From Paenibacillus lignilyticus (GTDB taxonomy: Bacteria; Bacillota; Bacilli; Paenibacillales; Paenibacillaceae), in the NCBI RefSeq assembly GCF_017942085.1, contig NZ_JAGKSP010000004.1, positions 1-64,000 on the forward strand: a stretch of 64,000 bases of DNA, given 5' to 3'. The position numbers and the translations under genes were made by a program. The notes under the pieces are model-generated. The model searched no databases. It saw only the letters and a program-made list of their open reading frames with translations, and had not been told where the DNA came from. Positions 58,627 through 64,000 of the stretch are shown here, piece by piece (within the stretch, counting starts at the first letter, position 1; each line of letters starts with the position of its first letter).

Positions 58627-60593
58627 TAGCTAAGCCCCCTTGCATTTGCTTCCGTCCGTTGGATTTCATCTATCGGGATATAGTAATCGGTGTTGTAGTT
58701 AAACGAATGAACGAGCATCGTCAGCGCAATGCCGACGAAACCGGGAATCGCGATCCATAGCCAGTGAAATACAAGGCCAAAGCCGACTGTAAACCAGCAG
58801 ATGGATTGAATAAAAGGAATCGGTGAGTTCTTCGGCATATGAATAGGCTCGAGCGCCGGCTTCTCCTTAGGCATTTTCCCTGCGGCGATGCGTTCTTTCT
58901 CCTCCCACCAATCATCTCGGTCCGTAACGAGAGGCGTCGTCGCAAAGTTATAGAGAGGTGCCGGCGATGGAATGGACCATTCCAGCGTACGGGCTCCCCA
59001 CGGATCGCCGGTTGTGTCCTTTTCCATAAACTTGATGCTGTGCGCGATCTGCCATACCTGGAACAAGAAGCCGAGACCCATCAAGAAACCGCCAATGGTC
59101 GATGTGAAATTGAGCGCCCACCAGCCGGTATCCCAGTCGTACGAATTGATCCGGCGAGTCATGCCGTCAAGTCCGACCACATACTGAGGCATAAAGCAGA
59201 CATAGAATCCAATATTCCATATCCAGAACGCCCATTTGCCGATAGGTTCATTCAGTTTGAAGCCGAACATCTTCGGCCACCAGTAATACAAGCCCGCAAA
59301 GTAACCGAAAGCTACCCCGCCGATGAGTACTTGATGGAAGTGGGCAATGAGGAAGTAGCTGTTATGGAACTGGAAATCCGCAGGTGCTACCGAGAGCATG
59401 ACGCCGGTCATGCCGCCAACGATGAAACATGGAATGAACCCGATCGTCCACAGCATTGGCGTTGCTAACGAGATCCGTCCGCGGAACATGGTGAACAGCC
59501 AATTGAATATTTTCACGCCCGTAGGAATTGCGATGATCATCGTTGATATGGCGAAGAAGAGGTTGACGTTAGCTCCGGAGCCCATCGTGAAGAAGTGATG
59601 GAGCCAGGTGAAATACGCCATCAGACTGATGCTCATCATCGCAAACACCATGGATCCATAGCCAAACAAACGTTTCCTGGAGAAGGTTGCCACCACTTCC
59701 GAGAAAATACCGAAGGCGGGCAGAACGACAATGTATACCTCCGGATGGCCCCACATCCAGATTAGGTTGACGTACATCATGGCGTTGCCGCCGCCATCCA
59801 TCGTGAAGAAATGCGCACCCAGGAAGCGGTCCAAGAACAGCAGCGCGAGCGTTACGGTCAGCACAGGGAACGCGACAATAATCGCGATGCAGCTTGAGAG
59901 TACGGACCACGTGAAGATCGGGACCCTTGACCATGTCATCCCGGGAGCACGCATTTTGACAATGGTGACAATGAAGTTAATCCCCGTCATCAGGGAACCG
60001 ATCCCGGAAATTTGAACGCCCCAGATGTAGAAGTCTTCGCCTACTCCCGGACTGCCCGTCATCTCGGAGAGCGGCGGATACGACAGCCAGCCGGCATTCG
60101 CCGAACCGCCGATGACGAAGGACATATTGAACAGCATCGCGCCGAAGAAGAACAGCCAGAAGCTGAGCGAGTTGAGGAACGGGAAAGCGACGTCGCGCGC
60201 GCCAAGCTGCAACGGCACGGCGATGTTGAATAAGCCGAACATGAGCGGCATCGCCATGAATAGAATCATGATGACGCCATGCGTGGTGAACACCTCGTTG
60301 TAGTGCTCCGGCGATAGAAATTTCATTTCGGGAAAAGCAAGCTGAGTCCGCATCAGCAGTGCATCCACCCCGCCGCGGAACAGCATAAGAAGTGAAGCAA
60401 TGATGTACATAATCCCGACGCGCTTATGATCGACGGTCGTCAGCCATTCCCTCCACAACCAGCCCCATTTGCCAAAATAGCTAAGCACGAAGATAATAGC
60501 CACCGTCGTCAGCGAGATTGCCACATCCGCCCCGTAGATCAACGGGTCGCCTGTGACAAAGAACCACGAGACGAAATCTTTAATTTGGTCCAT
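58626..60593 (-). CDS. qoxB: aa3-type quinol oxidase subunit I
   Basis: A 655-residue haem-copper subunit I with about 14-15 helices. The haem and CuB ligands are visible: FTTHGVIMI (low-spin haem His), WGHPEVYI (CuB His and cross-linked Tyr), WLHHFFTMG (CuB His pair) and LIAHFHQVLIGG (haem ligands). FVTGDPLIYGADVAISL at the N terminus resembles Bacillus QoxB more than E. coli CyoB. I start it at ATG 60593 with AGGAGAGG upstream; an ATG at 60614 overlaps the qoxA stop but has no site of its own. Confidence 0.93.
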   Translation of the reverse strand: MDQIKDFVSWFFVTGDPLIYGADVAISLTTVAIIFVLSYFGKWGWLWREWLTTVDHKRVGIMYIIASLLMLFRGGVDALLMRTQLAFPEMKFLSPEHYNEVFTTHGVIMILFMAMPLMFGLFNIAVPLQLGARDVAFPFLNSLSFWLFFFGAMLFNMSFVIGGSANAGWLSYPPLSEMTGSPGVGEDFYIWGVQISGIGSLMTGINFIVTIVKMRAPGMTWSRVPIFTWSVLSSCIAIIVAFPVLTVTLALLFLDRFLGAHFFTMDGGGNAMMYVNLIWMWGHPEVYIVVLPAFGIFSEVVATFSRKRLFGYGSMVFAMMSISLMAYFTWLHHFFTMGSGANVNLFFAISTMIIAIPTGVKIFNWLFTMFRGRISLATPMLWTIGFIPCFIVGGMTGVMLSVAPADFQFHNSYFLIAHFHQVLIGGVAFGYFAGLYYWWPKMFGFKLNEPIGKWAFWIWNIGFYVCFMPQYVVGLDGMTRRINSYDWDTGWWALNFTSTIGGFLMGLGFLFQVWQIAHSIKFMEKDTTGDPWGARTLEWSIPSPAPLYNFATTPLVTDRDDWWEEKERIAAGKMPKEKPALEPIHMPKNSPIPFIQSICWFTVGFGLVFHWLWIAIPGFVGIALTMLVHSFNYNTDYYIPIDEIQRTEANARGLS

Positions 60594-60610
60594 CACGGAA
60601 GCCTCTCCTC

Positions 60611-61654
60611 TCATTTGCCATGATTCATATGCATGTTGTCCAATTTAGGATTGGCGTGCCCGGAGCCGAAGCTTTCCAAGTCGTCCGGCGCATCCTTTTG
60701 CGCGTTGTTGCCAGGAGGGAGCTGGCCGCCTTCCGAATGTTCAGTCGATTTTTCTCCACTTAGCGTTTGGGCTTTCTGCGTATATCCCGGAGGAGCTCCG
60801 CGGCTCATGGAGTAGACATGAACGATCCGCTCGAATAAGCCGGGCGGGATGGACGCGAAGGTCATCGGGCCAGAAGTGCCGGGCTTTGCAAGATTTTGAT
60901 AGCCTTCTTCGGACAAAGCATTCCCGCCGGCTTTCGATTCTGCCACCCACTGATCGAATTCCGCCTGCGGAACAGCTTTGGTCTTAAAGCCCATTTTCGC
61001 GAAATCGCGGCCGGTAAAATTGGATCCGGTACCCATATAATTACCGGGCTCATCGGCTTGAAGATACATCGTCGTCGCCATGCCGGACATCGTGTAAATC
61101 ATCCCTCCGAGCTGAGGCACCCAGAACCCGTTCATCGGCCCGTCTGAGGTAAGCTCGAACTTAATCGGGGTCCCCTCGGGAATGACCAGATGGTTGACGG
61201 TGGCGATGCCTTGGTCCGGATACTGGAACAGCCATTTCCAGTCCAGCGACGTTACCTGGATCGTGATCGCTTTCTTGTCGGACGTGATCGGTTTTGCCGG
61301 ATCCAGCATGTACGTGTACCGTGCGGTTACAATGGCCAAGATCAAAATGACCAGGATAGGAATGCTCCACCAGATGATCTCCAGTTTGGTGCTGTGAGAC
61401 CAGATCGGTTGATAAGGCGCATTGTTGCCCTTCTTGTCGCGGAAGCGCCATACGATCCAGGCCGCAATGATTAACACCGGAACCAATAGGATCAGGCAAA
61501 GCAGCATTGTGATATAGATTAGGTCACGCTGATGGATGCCGATTGGTCCTTTCGGATCGAAGACTATCATCGACTTGCAACCCGATACGAACATGGCGGT
61601 GCTTGCCAAGACGCCGCTCGTCGTCAACAGCCGTGTGAGCTTTGAAATATTCAT
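60611..61654 (-). CDS. qoxA: quinol oxidase subunit II (lipoprotein)
   Basis: A 347-residue subunit II. The signal peptide ends at lipobox FVSGC, followed by two helices (about 43-65 and 90-110) and a cupredoxin-like domain. The CuA ligands of cytochrome c oxidases are missing, as in quinol oxidases, while DWKWLFQYPDQGIATVNHLVIPEG and GSNFTGRDFAKMGFK match the QoxA/CyoA type. A long polar tail (about 290-347, His- and Asn-rich) follows the folded domain. First gene of qoxABCD. Confidence 0.93.
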   Translation of the reverse strand: MNISKLTRLLTTSGVLASTAMFVSGCKSMIVFDPKGPIGIHQRDLIYITMLLCLILLVPVLIIAAWIVWRFRDKKGNNAPYQPIWSHSTKLEIIWWSIPILVILILAIVTARYTYMLDPAKPITSDKKAITIQVTSLDWKWLFQYPDQGIATVNHLVIPEGTPIKFELTSDGPMNGFWVPQLGGMIYTMSGMATTMYLQADEPGNYMGTGSNFTGRDFAKMGFKTKAVPQAEFDQWVAESKAGGNALSEEGYQNLAKPGTSGPMTFASIPPGLFERIVHVYSMSRGAPPGYTQKAQTLSGEKSTEHSEGGQLPPGNNAQKDAPDDLESFGSGHANPKLDNMHMNHGK

Positions 61655-61747
61655 CAGTTCCTCATCTCCTAAACATCACCTTGGATTAACTTAATTTTCC
61701 CCGGAATGCGGTTCAATATTACAACGGCAATTGCTGCAAGTCCGAGC

Positions 61748-61789
61748 TATATAAAGAAGGACTGCTCCCTATAGAAGGAAACAGTCCTT
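61748..61789 (-). terminator. terminator after the 82-aa membrane gene
   Basis: On the minus strand AAGGACTG and CAGTCCTT (61782-61789 and 61757-61764) form the stem, followed by CTTTATAT. Confidence 0.7.
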
Positions 61790-61811
61790 GTTCAAAGCAA
61801 GACTAAGCTGC

Positions 61812-62060
61812 CTATTCGGATTCGATTTTGCGTTTATGCACGAGGTTGATCGCCGTACCGATCGTATAGATGAACACACTGCCGACCAGACAGCCGATGC
61901 CGGTCATTAAAGAGCTATTGCTATCGCTGAAATTCTCATAATTGATGAGACACAGCGCCACACCAATTATAAATGCTAACCACGCGGCAATTTTCATGGT
62001 TAGAAACAGAGCATTTCCTTCTCGTTCCGTTTTTTCATTCGATACCGATTTCGTCGTCAA
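61812..62060 (-). CDS. small two-helix membrane protein (82 aa)
   Basis: An 82-residue protein with a charged N terminus and two helices (about 20-42 and 51-72) with SDSNSSLMTG between. I do not recognise the family. The start is TTG 62060 with GAGGAAG ten bases upstream; an in-frame ATG 22 codons in would cut into the first helix. It is divergent from a TetR gene and upstream of qoxA, but separated from it by a terminator. Confidence 0.6.
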   Translation of the reverse strand: MTTKSVSNEKTEREGNALFLTMKIAAWLAFIIGVALCLINYENFSDSNSSLMTGIGCLVGSVFIYTIGTAINLVHKRKIESE

Positions 62061-62267
62061 TGTACGTCCACTTCCTCAAAAGGATCTATTTCATACTTTT
62101 CCTCAATAGTATGGACAGCTATTTGTTTTTTAGTTCGAAAAAGGAATGAAACCTTCTTGTACAGTCCAATGAGGTATGATATTTTGTATATAAAACTAAG
62201 AAAACTAGAATGGTTTTATGAGTTTTATAGATGTTTTCGTAATTGAAGAAGAAAAGGAAGTGGCGCG

Positions 62268-62837
62268 ATGGAATTAAAATCAAGGGTCATGAAAGCGGCT
62301 ATAGAGGTATTCGACGAGAAGGGAATTCGGTTTACGATGGACGACCTTTCGGCCAAGCTGGGCATCTCCAAACGAACACTTTATGAGCAAATAGGAAATA
62401 AGGAAGATGTTATTCGTCTGTTTATCCAAGAAGCTTTTGCAAGCATTAAGGAACAGGAGCAGCGCATTTTATCGGATTCATCCCTGGATGTGATTGAGAA
62501 GCTGAAGCGCGTTATTCCGATCATGCCTGCTGTCTCAGATGTACTCGATTACCGGCGTGTCTACGAAATCGAGAAGACGTACCCCAAGCTGTTCGCGGAG
62601 ATCGAAGGCCACCTGCAGGCAGATTGGGATCAAACGATGGCTTTAATCGAAGAAGGGATTAGGCAGAAGCGGATTAAACCGATTCATCCCGTGATACTGA
62701 AGGAAATGATTGTCGGGACAATGAATCGCATGCTGAAGGACCGGTTCTTGATGGATACGAATCTGACTTACGACGAAGCGTTGAAAGAGATGATCGATAT
62801 TCTGTTTACCGGTATTTTGCACGAGGCTCCGTTATAA
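62268..62837 (+). CDS. TetR/AcrR-family transcriptional regulator
   Basis: A 189-residue repressor with an N-terminal helix-turn-helix (about 8-50; IRFTMDDLSAKLGISKRTLYEQIGNKEDVI) and helical ligand domain. Ligand and targets are unknown; the divergent 82-residue membrane protein gene and the GH30 gene 26 bp downstream are candidates. AAGGAAG lies before ATG 62268. Confidence 0.88.
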   Translation: MELKSRVMKAAIEVFDEKGIRFTMDDLSAKLGISKRTLYEQIGNKEDVIRLFIQEAFASIKEQEQRILSDSSLDVIEKLKRVIPIMPAVSDVLDYRRVYEIEKTYPKLFAEIEGHLQADWDQTMALIEEGIRQKRIKPIHPVILKEMIVGTMNRMLKDRFLMDTNLTYDEALKEMIDILFTGILHEAPL

Positions 62838-62863
62838 CCATTCTAATGAGAAAAGGTGAGCAT

Positions 62864-64000
62864 ATGGGAGAACATCGGATTGCAATCAATCAGGCAGACA
62901 AGAAACAAAGCATGGAGGGCTTTGGTGCTTCAGGCGCATGGTGGGCACAGCATACGGGCAGCTGGCAGCAGTCGGAAGTATCTCGATTGCTGGAATTGCT
63001 CTATGATCCCCACAAGGGCATCGGTATGACGATCTATCGCCATAATATCGGAGCCGGCAATGGCGAGGAAATTGAAGATGTATGGCGGCGAGCGGAAGGC
63101 GTCGAAGTTGCCGAAGGTCAATATGACTGGAGCAAGGATGCGCAAGCGCTGGCGGTAATGAAGATGGCCGCTCAGAAAGGCGCCAAGCAAATTGTAGCGT
63201 TTGCCAACAGTCCAACTCCTAGAATGACCATTAGCGGGATGACCTCCGGACATCGAGAAGGGAAGTCCAATTTCCGGGAAGGCATGGAAGAGCAGTTCGC
63301 CCGGTATCTTGTGGATGTCGTCAAGCATCTGATTGAAGTCGAAGGCTTGCCTGTGGAATGGATATCCCCGATCAATGAACCAATGTGGTTATGGAATGCG
63401 GAGAATGGACAAGAAGGCTGTCACTACACGCCTGAGGAATGCGCGCAAGTATATCGTGCGTTAGCACGCAACATACAAGAGCAAGGGCTGCCTGTCCGCA
63501 TATCCGCGATCGAAGCGGGAGAATGGACAAGCGCTAGGATGTACTATTATAAGCTGGCAGAGGATAAGGAGCTTATGAGCCAAATCGGCAATATTGCCGT
63601 CCATTCGTACGTTCCGCAGGTTTCTAATCCGGTGTACAAAGAAGAGTTCGCCGAGCTTATTCGCCGGGATCAGCCGAACCTCAGCATTTGGATGTCGGAG
63701 TGGACCGAGATGGAGGGCGGAGCGGACTATGGCATGGAAACGGCGCTGAATCTAGCCAATTTGGTCCATGAGGATATCACCATTGGCGGCGTGACTTCAT
63801 GGCAGTATTGGATCGCCGTGTCCAAATACGACTTCCGCGATGGGCTGGTTTATGTCGATGAGGCAGAGGGCCGGATTAAGGAAACGAAACGGCTTTGGGC
63901 AATCGGAAATTATAGTAAATTCATTCGGCCGGGCGATGTAAGAAACGAGGCTCAATCCGATCATCCGGAGCTTAAGGTTGCTGCGTTTACCGACAACGGT
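62864..64000 (+). CDS. GH30-family glycoside hydrolase, 3' end beyond window
   Basis: ATG 62864 with AAAAGGTGAG opens a frame that runs 379 codons to the window edge. It begins with the GH30 pattern MEGFGASGAWW after about 17 residues. The acid/base Glu is in ISPINEPMWLWN and the nucleophile Glu in IWMSEWTEMEGGADYG, both standard for GH30. NSPTPRMTISG and GGVTSWQYWIAVSKYDF are further marks. Unlike most GH30 enzymes it has no signal peptide, so it is likely cytosolic. The substrate (beta-glucosyl, xylosyl, fucosyl or galactosyl) is not evident. The C-terminal beta domain is outside the window. Confidence 0.9.
   Translation, partial: MGEHRIAINQADKKQSMEGFGASGAWWAQHTGSWQQSEVSRLLELLYDPHKGIGMTIYRHNIGAGNGEEIEDVWRRAEGVEVAEGQYDWSKDAQALAVMKMAAQKGAKQIVAFANSPTPRMTISGMTSGHREGKSNFREGMEEQFARYLVDVVKHLIEVEGLPVEWISPINEPMWLWNAENGQEGCHYTPEECAQVYRALARNIQEQGLPVRISAIEAGEWTSARMYYYKLAEDKELMSQIGNIAVHSYVPQVSNPVYKEEFAELIRRDQPNLSIWMSEWTEMEGGADYGMETALNLANLVHEDITIGGVTSWQYWIAVSKYDFRDGLVYVDEAEGRIKETKRLWAIGNYSKFIRPGDVRNEAQSDHPELKVAAFTDNG

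Noticed and set aside
58839..59468. 209-codon plus-strand frame inside qoxB
   Set aside because: The minus strand holds the conserved haem-copper oxidase motifs.
702..64000. CRISPR arrays, tRNA or rRNA genes, phage or intact transposase genes
   Set aside because: Nothing fitting these was found on reading; the only regular repeats are the four-unit island at 1403-1620 and the paired hairpins.

Overview
The window looks like a piece of a Paenibacillus-type (Bacillota, Paenibacillaceae) chromosome. The reasons are a balanced base composition, clear AGGAGG-type ribosome sites, several YesM/YesN-type two-component pairs beside LplA/LplB/LplC-type sugar ABC transporters, many glycosidases without signal peptides, a CydABS cytochrome bd oxidase with its 33-residue subunit, and a QoxABCD-type quinol oxidase. 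No rRNA, tRNA, CRISPR array, phage or intact insertion sequence was seen.

Layout. 1-9.4 kb is mostly housekeeping: a broken SgrR-like gene, an APH-fold kinase, a palindromic repeat island, HIT, cupin and YfbR-like proteins, class I fumarase, a bile-acid-symporter-like protein, a PhoR/PhoP-like pair in the unusual kinase-first order, and a sugar isomerase. 9.4-11.5 kb has an AraC regulator divergent from a Gfo/Idh/MocA dehydrogenase. 11.7-16.5 kb is a signalling operon: a c-di-GMP-I riboswitch with a terminator, then an MHYT-PAS histidine kinase overlapping an MHYT-PAS-PAS-GGDEF-EAL protein. 16.7-19.5 kb is cydA-cydB-cydS with a small membrane peptide and a Rex/Fnr-like operator.

20-46.9 kb is carbohydrate territory. 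A GH78-like protein precedes a tightly packed creatininase / GH78-like / amidohydrolase / GH36 run, then an orphan solute-binding lipoprotein, a YesM/YesN pair, a second binding protein and two permeases. A deletion scar follows, joining a permease 5' end to a beta-galactosidase-like 3' end. Next comes a second YesM/YesN pair with permease-permease-binding protein-GH88, fit for unsaturated uronyl oligosaccharides. The glycosidases seem cytosolic, so oligosaccharides are probably imported and then trimmed inside. The window ends in a GH30 gene.

46.9-55.9 kb is a zone of decay and duplication: broken araC-type, ohr-like and VOC genes, a small AT-rich unknown protein, a peptide-binding protein, and a tandem duplication of the peroxide-defence genes ahpC-ahpF. 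In the second copy ahpC is deleted except for its last 50 codons, while its promoter and a perfect PerR box remain. 55.9-62.8 kb holds an NADP-binding reductase divergent from a TetR regulator across two tandem palindromes, the qoxABCD operon, and a second TetR gene.
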